The notes: a model not told the origin generated them from the sequence alone. A stretch of 64,000 bases of DNA from Kordiimonadales bacterium IMCC3096 (GCA_016865035.1 CP018227.1:590001-654000); one strand, 5' to 3'. Positions 35,521 through 46,186 are shown, numbered from the stretch's first letter. Program-made: numbers and translations.

Positions 35521-37152
35521 ATGCTGTCAGTCACCAATCTCGCAGTCCGCTTCCAGACCCGCCGGGGTCCCGTCGATGCCCTGAAGGGTGTCAGCCTGGA
35601 CGTCGCAAGCGGCGAGATCCTGGGCGTCGTCGGCGAGTCCGGTTCCGGCAAGTCGGTGACCGCCTATTCGATCATGCGCCTGCTTGAGGCCGGCGGGCAG
35701 GTAACCGACGGCACGGTGCGCTATGGCGGCGTCGACCTGAGCGATCCCACGGAGACCCAGATGGGCAACATCCGGGGGCGGGAGATCTCCATGATCTTCC
35801 AGAACCCGCGCGCCGCGCTGAACCCGATCCGTCGGGTCGGTGACCAGATCGGCGACGTGCTGCGCCGCCATGCCCGCGCCACGCGGACCACGGCGCGGGC
35901 GGAGGCAATCAGGGCGCTGGAGGCCGTGCGCATCCGCGATGCCGCCGCGCGGGTGGATGCCTATCCGTTCGAACTGTCCGGCGGCATGTGCCAGCGTGTC
36001 GTCATCGCCCTGGCGCTGGCCTGTGATCCGAAGCTGCTGATCATGGACGAGCCGACAACGGGGCTGGACATCACCACCCAGAAGGCGGTGATGGACCTGG
36101 TGGCAGACCTGATCCGCGACCGGGGAATGAGCGCTATCCTGATCACGCACGACCTGGGCCTCGCATCGGGCTATTGCGACCGGATCATGGTGATGCGCGA
36201 CGGCGAGGTGGTGGAACGCGGCACACCGCTCAGCCTGTTCACCACCCCCGACCACCCCTACACCCGCCGTCTGATAGACGCCACGCCCCGGCTGGGCGCG
36301 CAGATCCGGGAGCTGTTGCCGGTGGAGGCCCGAACCCCGCTGCCGGAACGTCGGGTAGAGGATGAACCACTGCTGGAGGTGCGGAACCTCGTCAAGACCT
36401 TCCCCTCCCGCTCAGGCCCCGTCCATGCGGTCCGCGATGTCTCCTTCACCATCAACAAGGGCCAGACCCTGGGGCTGGTCGGCGAATCCGGCTGTGGCAA
36501 GTCCACCACCTCATCGATGGTCGTGCGGCTGCTGGACCCGACCAGTGGCCAGATCATCTTCCGTGGCGAGGACCTCGCTGCAACACCGGCCAGCCGCTTT
36601 GCCCGGGACCCGCGTCGCGCCCGCATCCAGATGGTGTTTCAGGATGCCACCAACAGTCTCAACCCCCGCCACACCTCCCGCCAGTCCATCGCCGAACCGC
36701 TTCGGCGACTGGGTGACGGGGCAAGTGATGAACGGATCGCGGAACTCGCCGATCTGGTCGGCCTGCCGCTGCCCCTGCTGGACCGGTTTCCGCACCAGCT
36801 TTCGGGCGGCCAGAAGGCGCGGGTCGGCATCGCGCGGGCCATCGCGCTGGACCCGGACCTGCTGATCCTGGACGAACCCACGGCGGCGCTGGATGTCTCG
36901 AGCCAGGCCGTCGTGCTGAACCTGCTGATCGACCTGCAGGCACGGCTGGGCATCAGCTACCTGTTCGTCAGCCATGACCTGAACGTCGTCCGCCTGCTGT
37001 GCGACCAGGTGATCGTGATGCAGGGCGGTTCCATCGTCGAACAGGGCCCGGCAGAGCAGGTGATGCGCAATCCGGCAACCGACTACACACGAACGCTGGT
37101 GGCCGCCGCGCCGCAGCCTCCCGCACTCCAGCAAGAAGAACAGGGGCTGTGA
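35521..37152 (+). CDS. ABC transporter ATPase with two fused domains (DppD-DppF type)
   Basis: This 543-residue protein joins two ATPase domains. The first has Walker A GESGSGKS near residue 38, signature LSGGMCQR and Walker B LLIMDEPTTGLD; the second has Walker A GESGCGKST near residue 320, LSGGQKARVGIAR and LLILDEPTAALD. Each is followed by the oligopeptide-transporter C-terminal tail. One polypeptide thus supplies both power strokes, instead of separate DppD and DppF proteins. It drives the transporter encoded just upstream. Confidence 0.9.
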   Translation: MLSVTNLAVRFQTRRGPVDALKGVSLDVASGEILGVVGESGSGKSVTAYSIMRLLEAGGQVTDGTVRYGGVDLSDPTETQMGNIRGREISMIFQNPRAALNPIRRVGDQIGDVLRRHARATRTTARAEAIRALEAVRIRDAAARVDAYPFELSGGMCQRVVIALALACDPKLLIMDEPTTGLDITTQKAVMDLVADLIRDRGMSAILITHDLGLASGYCDRIMVMRDGEVVERGTPLSLFTTPDHPYTRRLIDATPRLGAQIRELLPVEARTPLPERRVEDEPLLEVRNLVKTFPSRSGPVHAVRDVSFTINKGQTLGLVGESGCGKSTTSSMVVRLLDPTSGQIIFRGEDLAATPASRFARDPRRARIQMVFQDATNSLNPRHTSRQSIAEPLRRLGDGASDERIAELADLVGLPLPLLDRFPHQLSGGQKARVGIARAIALDPDLLILDEPTAALDVSSQAVVLNLLIDLQARLGISYLFVSHDLNVVRLLCDQVIVMQGGSIVEQGPAEQVMRNPATDYTRTLVAAAPQPPALQQEEQGL

Positions 37153-37172
37153 CGGCCTGTCAGGAGACACCC

Positions 37173-38963
37173 ATGCTTGATGATCTGCCCTTCACGCTGC
37201 CGTCTCTTCGATCGGCCTATGCCGATGGCGTCAGCCCGGTGGCAGTCATCGAGGAAGTCTACCGACGCATCGCCGAGGTCGATGATCCGGGCATCTTCAT
37301 CGACCTGTTCGACCGGACGGAGGTGCTGGCCACCGTCGATGCGCTGGCAGGCATGGATCGTTCCCTGCCGCTCTGGGGCATTCCCTTCGCGATCAAGGAC
37401 AATATCGACGTCGCCGGGCACGAGACCACCGCCGCCTGCCCGGCGTATTCCTACCGCGCCAAACAGGATGCGGTCTCCGTCGCGCGCCTGAGAGCCGCGG
37501 GGGCGCTGCCCATCGGCAAGACCAATCTGGACCAGTTCGCGACCGGCCTGGTGGGGGTCCGCACCCCCTACCCGGTCCCCCGAAACGCCGTCGACCCGGC
37601 AATCGTGCCCGGCGGATCGTCCAGCGGTTCCGCCGTCGCGGTGGCGCACGGCATGGTCTGCTTTTCCCTCGGCACCGACACGGCGGGATCGGGACGCGTG
37701 CCGGCTGCGCTGAACAACATTGTCGGACTGAAGCCGACACTGGGTGCCATCTCCGCCAGCGGCCTGGTGCCGGCCTGCCGGACCCTCGACACGATCTCGA
37801 TCTTCGCCCTGACAGTGGAGGACGCGCACGCCGTCCTGGAAGCGGTCGCCGCCCCTGACGCAAGTGACGCCTATTCCCGCCCCGTCAGCGTCGCGCCGCT
37901 GACCCCCCTGCCGGACAGCTTTCGCGTCGGTGTGCCGGATGCGGCCACCCTTGAATTCTTCGGTGACGCCCTGCAGCAGGCGTCCTACATGTCGGACCTG
38001 GACCGTCTGGAGAAGGCCGGGGCGGAGCTGGTCCCGCTCGACTTCACGCCGTTCCATGACATTGCCCGACTGCTCTACGACGGGGCATGGGTGGCGGAGC
38101 GGCACGCGGTCATCGAGGATCTGCTGGCCTCCGCCCCGGAAGCCGTCCATCCGGTGACGCGCCAGATCATCCAGGTGGCGGAGACCCAGTCGGCAACGGA
38201 CGCCTTCCGGGGCATCTATCGCCTGAAGGAACTGCGGGCCATTGCCGATCCGATGGTGGCGAGCGTTGATCTGCTGTGTGTTCCCACCATCCCGACCTTC
38301 TATTCCGTGGCGGACCTGACCCGGGACCCCATTGGTCCGAACGCCCGGCTTGGCACCTACACCAACTTCGTCAACCTGATGGACCTCTGCGGCATTGCCG
38401 TTCCGACGGCGCCGCGCACGGACGGTCGGCCGGGCAGCGTCACCCTGCTGGCACAGGCAGGACGGGATGGCTGGCTGGCGTCCGTGGCACTCGCACTGGA
38501 GCGGTCGGGGAAAGTCGGTGCAACGGCACACAGCCGCCCGACACCGGGCGTTCACGCACCCCGCCCCGGCCCGGACGAGATGGCCATCGCGGTCTGCGGC
38601 GCCCATATGGCCGGTCTGCCGCTGAATGGTCAGCTCACATCCCGGGGGGGGCGGTTCCTGCGCGCCACCACGACCGCCGGGGACTACCGCCTCTACGCGC
38701 TGAATGGCGGCCCGCCTGAAAGACCCGGACTGGTACGCGACCCGGCAGGCGGAGGTTCCGTGCCTGTCGAGGTCTGGGCCCTGCCGATGACGGAAGTCGG
38801 CAGCTTCCTGGCCGGCATCCCCGCCCCGCTCGGCCTCGGCACACTCACGCTGTCCGACGGCGAGTCGGTGACCGGGTTTCTCTGTGAAACCCATGGGCTG
38901 GCCGGTGCGCGGGAACTTGACGCGGCGGCTGGATGGCGTGGCCACCTCGCTGCAGGACGCTGA
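37173..38963 (+). CDS. atzF: Allophanate hydrolase
   Basis: This 596-residue enzyme splits allophanate into two ammonia and two CO2. The N-terminal amidase domain has the Ser-Ser-Lys triad: K75 in FAIKDN, the cis-Ser in GGSSSGS (149-151) and the nucleophile S173 in DTAGSGR. The C-terminal domain (about 470-590), with VCGAHMAGLPLNGQL and GTLTLSDGESVTGFLCE, is the allophanate hydrolase extension seen in AtzF and urea amidolyase. The ATG at 37173 has an AGGAG ribosome site six bases before it. A biuret hydrolase 4 kb downstream makes the substrate. Confidence 0.88.
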   Translation: MLDDLPFTLPSLRSAYADGVSPVAVIEEVYRRIAEVDDPGIFIDLFDRTEVLATVDALAGMDRSLPLWGIPFAIKDNIDVAGHETTAACPAYSYRAKQDAVSVARLRAAGALPIGKTNLDQFATGLVGVRTPYPVPRNAVDPAIVPGGSSSGSAVAVAHGMVCFSLGTDTAGSGRVPAALNNIVGLKPTLGAISASGLVPACRTLDTISIFALTVEDAHAVLEAVAAPDASDAYSRPVSVAPLTPLPDSFRVGVPDAATLEFFGDALQQASYMSDLDRLEKAGAELVPLDFTPFHDIARLLYDGAWVAERHAVIEDLLASAPEAVHPVTRQIIQVAETQSATDAFRGIYRLKELRAIADPMVASVDLLCVPTIPTFYSVADLTRDPIGPNARLGTYTNFVNLMDLCGIAVPTAPRTDGRPGSVTLLAQAGRDGWLASVALALERSGKVGATAHSRPTPGVHAPRPGPDEMAIAVCGAHMAGLPLNGQLTSRGGRFLRATTTAGDYRLYALNGGPPERPGLVRDPAGGGSVPVEVWALPMTEVGSFLAGIPAPLGLGTLTLSDGESVTGFLCETHGLAGARELDAAAGWRGHLAAGR

Positions 38964-38972
38964 GTCCAGACC

Positions 38973-38989
38973 GGTGCAGAAAATGAACA
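38973..38989. promoter_or_regulatory. LysR box B
   Basis: The site is GGTGCA-GAAAA-TGAACA, matching box A at the conserved positions with one mismatch in each arm, and keeping T-N11-A. It lies just after the allophanate hydrolase gene and 133 bases before the BMP-family binding-protein start. Confidence 0.6.
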
Positions 38990-38997
38990 CATCCGAG

Positions 38998-39010
38998 GAA
39001 TTAATAGCAA
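38998..39010 (+). promoter_or_regulatory. Shared 13-mer, copy B
   Basis: GAATTAATAGCAA is identical to copy A at 31882, and its distance from the start of the LysR box is 25 bases in both places. The surrounding bases differ, so the match is not a recent duplication of the whole region. Confidence 0.6.
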
Positions 39011-39122
39011 AAGACGACACCCACCACCTCACCTATCCTTTCTTCATCCGCAATCGATGCAGCCCCAAGACAGATGTGGCGGGGCAGGAACCCCTTTCCG
39101 AATCCAGGGCCAGGAGACACTC

Positions 39123-40244
39123 ATGAACCGCAGAACCATCTCACGTCGCAGCCTTCTCAAGGCCGGTGCCGCAACAGGCGCGCTTGCCGCCGCGAGCGCC
39201 CTGCCCTTCGGTGCCGCACATGCCGCTGACCTGACCGTCGGCTTCATCTACGTCGGGCCGAAGGATGACTTCGGCTACAATCAGGCCCACGCCGAAGGGG
39301 CCGCCGCCGTCAAGGAGATGGCGGGCGTCACCGTGGTCGAGGAAGAGAACGTCCCCGAGACCGTCGCCGTCCAGAAGTCCATGGAATCCATGATCAACTT
39401 CGACGGTGCATCGCTGATGTTCCCGACCTCCTTCGGCTATTTCGATCCGCATATCCTGGCGGTCGCGCCGAAGCACCCGGATGTCCGGTTCCAGCACGCG
39501 GGCGGCCTCTGGTCCGCGGACAAGCATCCGAAGAACGCCGGTTCATATTTCGGCTACATCGGTCTCGGCCAGTACCTGAACGGCATCACCGCGGGCCACG
39601 CCACGAAGTCCAAGAAGATCGGCTTCGTTGCGGCCAAGCCGATCCCGCAGGTGCTGATGAACATCAACTCCTTCCTGCTGGGTGCCCGCGCCGTGGACCC
39701 GACCATCACCTGCCAGGTCATCTTCACCGGCGAATGGTCGCTGGCGGTGAAGGAGGCAGAGGCCACCAATGCCCTCGCCGACCAGGGCTGCGATGTCATC
39801 ACCTGCCACGTCGATGGCCCGAAGGTAGTGGTGGAGACCGCTGCCGGTCGCGGCGCGTTCGTCTGTGGCTATCACGCCGACCAGAGCCCGCTGGCGCCCG
39901 CGAAATATCTCACCGGTGCCGAATGGAACTGGGCCAATGTCTATACCGGCATGGTCAAGACCATGATGAGCGGCGGCACCATCGACAACTTCGTCCGGGG
40001 TGGACTGTCGGATGGCTTCGTCAAGATGAGCCCGCTGGGTCCGGCGGTTTCCGACACCGCCCGCAACCAGTTCGAGGCGGCCAAGGCGGAGATCATGAAG
40101 GGCGGGTTCCTGATCATCAAGGGACCGATCAACGACAACAAGGGCAATGTCATTGCCCCCGCCGGCAAGGCCTTCGCCGAGGATGATATTGCGCTGGAGA
40201 GCATGGACTACCTGGTCGAGGGCGTGATCGGCTCGACTTCCTGA
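39123..40244 (+). CDS. BMP family ABC transporter substrate-binding protein
   Basis: This 373-residue protein begins with a twin-arginine signal (SRRSLLK, cut near AHA at residue 37) and continues with the BMP-family pattern VGFIYVGPKDDFGYNQAH. BMP proteins bind nucleosides and related small heterocycles or amides. It heads a five-part block with two permeases, a formamidase, a biuret hydrolase and a double ATPase. Biuret or a related compound is therefore a likely ligand. LysR box B and the 13-mer lie upstream. Confidence 0.88.
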   Translation: MNRRTISRRSLLKAGAATGALAAASALPFGAAHAADLTVGFIYVGPKDDFGYNQAHAEGAAAVKEMAGVTVVEEENVPETVAVQKSMESMINFDGASLMFPTSFGYFDPHILAVAPKHPDVRFQHAGGLWSADKHPKNAGSYFGYIGLGQYLNGITAGHATKSKKIGFVAAKPIPQVLMNINSFLLGARAVDPTITCQVIFTGEWSLAVKEAEATNALADQGCDVITCHVDGPKVVVETAAGRGAFVCGYHADQSPLAPAKYLTGAEWNWANVYTGMVKTMMSGGTIDNFVRGGLSDGFVKMSPLGPAVSDTARNQFEAAKAEIMKGGFLIIKGPINDNKGNVIAPAGKAFAEDDIALESMDYLVEGVIGSTS

Positions 40245-40248
40245 TCCG

Positions 40249-41352
40249 ATGTCCACCGGCACCTCGACAGAGCTTCGTGCACCTGAACGTCGTGGATTCG
40301 CGGACATCGCGCCACGGCTGGAGCCCCTGATCATTCCGATCGGGGCCCTGCTTGGCGGCCTGCTCGCCTTCTCCGTGTTCCTGGTGTTGCTCGGCAAGTC
40401 GCCGGTGGACTTCTTCGGCCTGGTCTACAAGGCCGGGTTCGGCACGGCGTTCTCGTGGCAGAATACCCTGTCACGGGTCGCGCCGCTGTTGCTTACAGCC
40501 TTGTGCGTGGCTCTGCCCGCAAGGCTGGGACTGGTGGTGATCGGCGGCGAGGGGGCCGTCGTTCTCGGTGGCCTCGCGGCTGCCGTGGTCGGGACAGCGC
40601 TCTCGGGTGCGCCGACCGCCATCGGCATCCCACTCATGATGCTCGCCGCAATGCTGATCGGCGGGCTCTGGATCGGGGCCGTCGGTGCCCTGCGCATCAG
40701 GCGGGGTGTGAACGAAACCATCTCGTCGCTGCTGATGGCCTATATCGCCATCGCCCTGCTGAACCATCTGGTGGAAGGACCGTTCCGGGACCCCGCAAGT
40801 CTCAACAAGCCCTCCACCGCGCCACTCGACCCGGCGCTGCGTGTGGGGGATCTGCCAGGCATGGACGTGCACTGGGGCTTCGTCGCGGGCATCGTTGCCT
40901 GCATCGTCGCCTGGGTGCTGATCGAGCGGACGACCTGGGGCTTCGCTGCCCGGATCGCGGGTGGCAACATTCGCGCCGCCCAGGTTCAGGGGCTGCCCGT
41001 CGGGCGGCTGATCATCTGTTTCACGGCGGCGGGCGGGGCCTGCGCCGGGCTGGCGGGTTTCTTCGAGGTCTCGGCGATCCACGGTTCCGCCAATGGCTCG
41101 CTGGTCAGCGGCTATGGCTATACCGGCATCCTGATTGCCTTTCTGGCACGTCATAACCCGCTTGCCATCATTCCGGTGGCCATCCTGCTCAGCGGTTTCG
41201 AGGCGTCATCCGGCCTGATCCAGCGCCGCATGGACCTGCCGGACGCAACCATTCTGGTGCTGGAGGGGATCGTCTTCGTCGCCATCCTGGTATCGGAGAC
41301 CCTCTACGGTCGCTTCCGCATCTTCACGCCAAGGGCGGAGGAACAGCCATGA
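40249..41352 (+). CDS. BMP-type ABC transporter permease 1
   Basis: This 367-residue protein has about nine hydrophobic segments and the branched-chain/ribose-type permease pattern, with GLVVIGGEGAVVLGGLAAAV and INETISSLLMAYIA-like sequence (here VNETISSLLMAYIA). It matches the NupP/YufP group that works with BMP binding proteins. It follows the binding-protein gene by four bases and overlaps the second permease gene by four. Confidence 0.88.
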   Translation: MSTGTSTELRAPERRGFADIAPRLEPLIIPIGALLGGLLAFSVFLVLLGKSPVDFFGLVYKAGFGTAFSWQNTLSRVAPLLLTALCVALPARLGLVVIGGEGAVVLGGLAAAVVGTALSGAPTAIGIPLMMLAAMLIGGLWIGAVGALRIRRGVNETISSLLMAYIAIALLNHLVEGPFRDPASLNKPSTAPLDPALRVGDLPGMDVHWGFVAGIVACIVAWVLIERTTWGFAARIAGGNIRAAQVQGLPVGRLIICFTAAGGACAGLAGFFEVSAIHGSANGSLVSGYGYTGILIAFLARHNPLAIIPVAILLSGFEASSGLIQRRMDLPDATILVLEGIVFVAILVSETLYGRFRIFTPRAEEQP

Positions 41353-42275
41353 ACGAGACCGATCTCGGCCTCTGGGCCGTCCCGCTGGCCATGATCGGCG
41401 GCGCCATCCGGGTCTCCACGCCCTTCCTGTTCGTGTCGCTGGGCGAATGCCTGACGGAACGCTCGGGGCGCATCAATCTGGGGCTGGAGGGGACGCTGGT
41501 CTTCGGCGCCATGTCGGGCTACGCCGTCGCCTACGAAAGCGGCTCCGCATGGATCGGCGTCCTCGCCGCCGCGCTCGCGGGGATGCTGTTCGGCTTCTTT
41601 CACGGCTGGGTCTGCAAGCTGCCGAAGGTCAATGACATTGCCATCGGCATCGCCCTGATGCTGCTCGGCATGGGCCTCGCCTTCTTCTTCGGCAAGCCCT
41701 TCGTGCAGCCGCAGGCCCCGGACCTGCCGGCCATCTCCTTCGGCTGGTGGTCGGACATCTCCCAGGTGCAGGCGGCGCTGCAGGTCAACGTGCTGTTCCT
41801 GATCGGCATCGTGCTGACGGTTGCCATGGGCTGGATGTTCCGCACCACCCGCATCGGGCTGATCGTGCGTGTCGTGGGCGACAGCACCGACGCGGCCCGC
41901 TCCATGGGCCTGAACCCCAATGTCGTGCGTCTGCTGGCCACGGGTGCGGGCGGCGCGCTGGCCGGCGTCGGCGGCGCCTATCTGTCGCTCTACTACCCCG
42001 GCAGCTGGAACGAGGGGCTGTCGTCCGGTCAGGGCCTGATGGCGGTGGCGCTGGTCATCTTCGCGCGCTGGTCGCCGGTAAACTGCTTCTGGGCGGCGCT
42101 GCTGTTCGGCGGCGCCGGGGCGCTGGGTCCGGCACTGCAGTCCGTGGGCATCAGCTCCGGCTACTACCTGTTCTATGCTGCCCCCTATGTGCTGACCCTG
42201 GGCCTGCTGATCGCCACATCCTCCCCCAACCGGGCGCTGGAAAGCGCACCCGGCGAACTGAGCATCACGAAGTAG
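41349..42275 (+). CDS. BMP-type ABC transporter permease 2
   Basis: This 308-residue protein has the GRINLGLEGTLVFGAMSGY segment typical of the second permease in BMP and branched-chain type transporters, and GDSTDAARSMGLNP as the ATPase contact loop. It forms a heterodimer with the product of the overlapping gene upstream. The formamidase gene follows after ten bases. Confidence 0.9.
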   Translation: MNETDLGLWAVPLAMIGGAIRVSTPFLFVSLGECLTERSGRINLGLEGTLVFGAMSGYAVAYESGSAWIGVLAAALAGMLFGFFHGWVCKLPKVNDIAIGIALMLLGMGLAFFFGKPFVQPQAPDLPAISFGWWSDISQVQAALQVNVLFLIGIVLTVAMGWMFRTTRIGLIVRVVGDSTDAARSMGLNPNVVRLLATGAGGALAGVGGAYLSLYYPGSWNEGLSSGQGLMAVALVIFARWSPVNCFWAALLFGGAGALGPALQSVGISSGYYLFYAAPYVLTLGLLIATSSPNRALESAPGELSITK

Positions 42276-42285
42276 GAGTCTCGCA

Positions 42286-43299
42286 ATGAACGGACTTGGT
42301 GGGCTGAACAAGTCGGCGAACGGCGTCGTCATCGGTATGGTGCAGTTGCAGTTGCCCGTGGTGGAGACACCGGATGATCTGGCGGCACAGACAGCGCGGA
42401 TCGTCGAGATGGTGGGCAAGGCGCGGCGCAATTCAGCAAACATGGATCTCGTCGTGTTCCCCGAGTACGCGCTGCACGGCCTCAGCATGGACACGAACCC
42501 GGAAATCATGTGCCGCCTGGACGGGCCGGAGGTCGCGGCCTTCCGCCAGGCCTGCATCGACAACAGCATCTGGGGCTGCTTCTCCATCATGGAGCTGAAC
42601 CCCGGCGGCATGCCCTACAACGTCGGCATCATCATCGATGACCAGGGGGAGATGCAGCTCTATTACCGCAAGTTGCATCCCTGGGTGCCGGTGGAACCGT
42701 GGGAGCCGGGCGACCTCGGTATTCCGGTCATCGATGGCCCGAACGGATCGCGCATCGCGCTGATCATCTGCCATGACGGCATGTTCCCGGAGATGGCGCG
42801 GGAATGCGCCTACAAGGGCGCGGAGATCATGATCCGCACCGCCGGCTATACCGCGCCGATCCGCGAGAGCTGGCGCTTCACCAACCAGTCCAACGCCTTC
42901 TGCAACCTGATGGTGACGGCGAATGTCTGCATGTGCGGTTCCGACGGCACCTTCGACAGCATGGGCGAGGGCATGATCGTCAACTTCGACGGCACGGTAC
43001 TGGCACATGGCACCACGGGCCGGGCCGACGAGATCATCACGGCGGAGGTGCGCCCCGACCTGGTGCGGGAAGCGCGCACGGGCTGGGGGGTGGAGAACAA
43101 CATCTACCAGTTCGGCCATCGCGGCTATGTCGCGGTGAAGGGCGGCGCACAGGACTGCCCCTATACCTACATGACCGACCTCGCCGCCGGGCGCTATCGC
43201 CTGCCGTGGGAAGAAGAGGTGGCGATCACCGACGGGACGAGCTGCGGCTTCGACGCACCGACCCGCACCTATGTCCGCAAGCTGGAGGCTGCAGAATGA
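42286..43299 (+). CDS. amiF: Formamidase
   Basis: This 337-residue nitrilase-superfamily enzyme hydrolyses formamide to formate and ammonia. The catalytic triad is visible: E60 in [11 protein letters not shown]129 in YYRKLHPW and C162 in ICHDGMFPE, in nearly the same positions as in Helicobacter AmiF. Conserved blocks [18 protein letters not shown] and [13 protein letters not shown] extend the match over the whole length. It lies between transporter permeases and the biuret hydrolase, so it belongs to a nitrogen-scavenging operon. Confidence 0.88.
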   Translation: MNGLGGLNKSANGVVIGMVQLQLPVVETPDDLAAQTARIVEMVGKARRNSANMDLVVFPEYALHGLSMDTNPEIMCRLDGPEVAAFRQACIDNSIWGCFSIMELNPGGMPYNVGIIIDDQGEMQLYYRKLHPWVPVEPWEPGDLGIPVIDGPNGSRIALIICHDGMFPEMARECAYKGAEIMIRTAGYTAPIRESWRFTNQSNAFCNLMVTANVCMCGSDGTFDSMGEGMIVNFDGTVLAHGTTGRADEIITAEVRPDLVREARTGWGVENNIYQFGHRGYVAVKGGAQDCPYTYMTDLAAGRYRLPWEEEVAITDGTSCGFDAPTRTYVRKLEAAE

Positions 43300-43973
43300 G
43301 CACCATCAAGGCCGATCCCTATCCCTGGCCCTACAACGGCGATCTGAGGCCGGAGAACACGGTCCTGATCGTCATCGACATGCAGACCGACTTCTGCGGT
43401 GAAGGCGGCTACGTCGACAAGATGGGCTATGACCTGTCGCTGACCCGCGCGCCCATCGAACCGATCAAGGCCACCATGGCGGCGATGCGGGCCAAGGGCT
43501 ATCACATCATGCACACGCGGGAGGGGCATCGCCCGGACCTGTCCGACCTGCCCGCCAACAAGCGCTGGCGTTCGCAGCAGATCGGCGCCGGGATCGGCGA
43601 CCCCGGCCCGTGCGGCCGCATTCTGGTGCGCGGGGAGCCGGGCTGGGACATCATCTCCGAACTTGCCCCGGCTCCCGGCGAGGCCATCATCGACAAGCCC
43701 GGCAAGGGCAGCTTCTGCGCCACGGATCTGGAGCTGATGCTGCGCACCAAGGGGATCGAGAACATCGTGCTCAGCGGTATCACCACCGATGTCTGCGTCC
43801 ATACCACGATGCGGGAAGCGAACGACCGGGGCTTCGAATGCCTGCTGCTGGAGGATTGCTGCGGCGCCACCGACAAGGGCAATCACGACGCCGCCATCAA
43901 GATGGTGAAGATGCAGGGCGGCGTGTTCGGCTCGGTCTCGGACAGCGCCACCTTCATCAGCCAGCTGCCGTGA
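43296..43973 (+). CDS. biuH: Biuret amidohydrolase
   Basis: This 225-residue isochorismatase-fold cysteine hydrolase converts biuret to allophanate and ammonia. The Asp-Lys-Cys triad is D28 in VIDMQTDF, K134 in [10 protein letters not shown] and C167 in TTDVCVHTT. The segments [33 protein letters not shown] and [11 protein letters not shown] are the same as in the characterised Rhizobium leguminosarum BiuH as I recall it. The ATG at 43296 overlaps the formamidase stop. Its product feeds the allophanate hydrolase encoded at 37173. Confidence 0.85.
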   Translation: MSTIKADPYPWPYNGDLRPENTVLIVIDMQTDFCGEGGYVDKMGYDLSLTRAPIEPIKATMAAMRAKGYHIMHTREGHRPDLSDLPANKRWRSQQIGAGIGDPGPCGRILVRGEPGWDIISELAPAPGEAIIDKPGKGSFCATDLELMLRTKGIENIVLSGITTDVCVHTTMREANDRGFECLLLEDCCGATDKGNHDAAIKMVKMQGGVFGSVSDSATFISQLP

Positions 43974-45499
43974 CCACCCCGTCCGACAGAAGCCCCGCCG
44001 TGGGGGTGGAGACGGTCGGCCTGACCATGCGGTTCGGGTCGTTCACGGCGCTGGACGACGTGTCGATCCGCGTCCGTCCCGGCTCCTTCCATGCCCTGCT
44101 GGGGGAGAATGGTGCGGGCAAGTCCACGCTGGTGAAATGCATGATGGGATTCTATCACGCGACCGCCGGCGCGATGATGGTGGCCGGCAGGGAAGTCGAC
44201 GTGCCCGACCCGAAGGCCGCACATGCGCTGGGTCTGGGCATGGTCTACCAGCATTTCACCCTGGTCCCGGCCCTGACGGCGGCGGAGAACCTGGTGATCA
44301 GCCGCGACGACACCCCCGGCATCATCGACTGGCGCAAGGAACATGCGGCCCTGTCGGAGTTCATGGAGCGCATGCCCTTCACCGTGCCGCTGGACCAGCC
44401 GGTCAGCCGCCTCGCCGCCGGTGAGAAGCAGAAGCTGGAGATCCTGAAGCAGCTCTATCTGGGACGACGCTTCCTGATCCTCGACGAGCCCACCTCCGTC
44501 CTGACCCCGGCGGAGGCGGACGAGGTGCTGGGGCACGTCCGGCAACTGACCGAGTCCGGTGCACTGACCGTGCTGATGATCAGCCACAAGTTCCGGGAAG
44601 TGACTGCCTTCGCCGACGATGTCAGCGTCCTGCGGCGCGGCAGATATGCGGGCGGCGGCAAGGTGGCGGACCTCAGTCACGATGACATGGCGGCAATGAT
44701 GGTCGGCGGCCAGCCGCCGGCGCGCGACGTGGACCGGGCCGGAGAGCGCGGCGCGCCGGTCCTGCAACTGTCCGGCATCAGGGCACTGGACCGCTCCGGC
44801 CTGCTGCCGATCCGGATCGACGGTCTGACCGTGCACAGCGGGGAGATCGTCGGTATCGCCGGTGTCTCGGGCAATGGCCAGATGGAACTGATGGAGATCC
44901 TGACCGGACAGCGCCCCGTCTCCGATGGCCGGATCGAGGTCGCGGGTGCCCCGTTTCACGCGACCCGGGAGGAATCCCAGACCCACAGGGTCCGTTGCCT
45001 GCCGGAGGAACCACTGCGCAATGCCTGCGCCCCGCGCATGAGTGTGGCCGAGAACCTGGCCTTCCGCACCTTCGACACGACGCCGGATGATGGCCACCGC
45101 TTCTGGCTCGACCGCAAGGCGATGCGTCGGCGCGCGGCGGAGCTGGTGGCGGGGTTCCAGGTCAAGACGGCATCCCTCGACAGCCCGATCCAGACCCTGT
45201 CGGGCGGCAACGTGCAGCGTGCGGTGCTGGGCCGGGAACTGACGGGGGACGTGGATCTGCTGCTGGTCTCCAACCCCTGCTTCGGTCTGGATTTCTCCGC
45301 CGTGGCCGCCATCCGCTCCCGCATCGTCGCCGCCCGCAATGCCGGTGCGGCGGTCCTGCTGCTCAGCGAGGACCTGGACGAGATCCTGGAACTCTCCGAC
45401 CGGGTGCTGGTGATGTCGGAGGGCAGCATCGTTCACGAAACCCCGGCGGCGGAGGCCGATATCGCCGTCATCGGCCAGCACATGGCAGGACACGCCTGA
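43970..45499 (+). CDS. BMP-type ABC transporter ATPase (two domains)
   Basis: This 509-residue protein has two ABC domains of the sugar/nucleoside type. The first has Walker [10 protein letters not shown] near residue 47 and a weak signature ([12 protein letters not shown]) with [10 protein letters not shown]; the second has [13 protein letters not shown] in place of a full Walker A and [15 protein letters not shown]. This asymmetric layout is normal for the RbsA/YufO group. The start is a GTG at 43970 overlapping biuH. It energises the two permeases upstream. Confidence 0.88.
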   Translation: MTTPSDRSPAVGVETVGLTMRFGSFTALDDVSIRVRPGSFHALLGENGAGKSTLVKCMMGFYHATAGAMMVAGREVDVPDPKAAHALGLGMVYQHFTLVPALTAAENLVISRDDTPGIIDWRKEHAALSEFMERMPFTVPLDQPVSRLAAGEKQKLEILKQLYLGRRFLILDEPTSVLTPAEADEVLGHVRQLTESGALTVLMISHKFREVTAFADDVSVLRRGRYAGGGKVADLSHDDMAAMMVGGQPPARDVDRAGERGAPVLQLSGIRALDRSGLLPIRIDGLTVHSGEIVGIAGVSGNGQMELMEILTGQRPVSDGRIEVAGAPFHATREESQTHRVRCLPEEPLRNACAPRMSVAENLAFRTFDTTPDDGHRFWLDRKAMRRRAAELVAGFQVKTASLDSPIQTLSGGNVQRAVLGRELTGDVDLLLVSNPCFGLDFSAVAAIRSRIVAARNAGAAVLLLSEDLDEILELSDRVLVMSEGSIVHETPAAEADIAVIGQHMAGHA

Positions 45500-46170
45500 T
45501 GAAGATGATTGCGGCAGAGCCGTTTGAATTCCCGCTCGATCCGGCCCGCTCGGCACTGATCGTCATCGACATGCAGCGCGATTTCCTGGAGCCGGGGGGC
45601 TTCGGCGCCGCGCTCGGCAACGACGTTACGCTGGTGCAGGCCATCGTCCCCACCGTGCGCGCCCTGCTGGATGCTGCCCGTGCCGCCGGGCTGACCATCA
45701 TCCATACCCGCGAATGCCACCGGCCCGACCTCTCCGACTGTCCGCCCGCCAAGCGGGACCGGGGCGATCCGGCACTGCGCATCGGCGATCCGGGCCCGAT
45801 GGGCCGCATCCTGATCGCGGGCGAGCCGGGGGCGGAGATCGTTTCCGAACTAGCCGCCCTGCCCGACGAAACTGTCATCGACAAGCCCGGCAAGGGTGCC
45901 TTCTACGCCACCGGCCTCGGCGACCTGCTGGCGGAACGCGGGATCACGCAACTGATCCTTGCGGGTGTCACGACGGAGGTCTGCGTCCAGACCACGATGC
46001 GGGAGGCCAACGACCGGGGCTTCGATTGCCTGCTGGCGGAGGACGCCACGGCCAGCTACTTTCCGGAGTTCAAGCGCGCGACCCTCGACATGATCCGTGC
46101 GCAGGGGGCCATCGTCGGATGGACGGCTCCAGTCGAGCTGATCGCCAGCGCCCTGTCCCCCGTGTCCTGA
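45499..46170 (+). CDS. Isochorismatase-family cysteine hydrolase (possible triuret or ureide hydrolase)
   Basis: This 223-residue protein has the triad D24 in VIDMQRDF, K129 in [10 protein letters not shown] and C162 in TTEVCVQTT. It is related to BiuH but distinct: it lacks the BiuH-specific N-terminal PYPWPYNG segment and replaces CCGATD by ATASYF. Triuret hydrolase TrtA belongs to the same fold and would make biuret for BiuH, so that is one candidate role. Other amides are possible. It overlaps the ATPase gene by one base and the cupin gene follows after 16 bases. Confidence 0.75.
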   Translation: MKMIAAEPFEFPLDPARSALIVIDMQRDFLEPGGFGAALGNDVTLVQAIVPTVRALLDAARAAGLTIIHTRECHRPDLSDCPPAKRDRGDPALRIGDPGPMGRILIAGEPGAEIVSELAALPDETVIDKPGKGAFYATGLGDLLAERGITQLILAGVTTEVCVQTTMREANDRGFDCLLAEDATASYFPEFKRATLDMIRAQGAIVGWTAPVELIASALSPVS

Positions 46171-46186
46171 CCCAGGAGGTCCAGAG

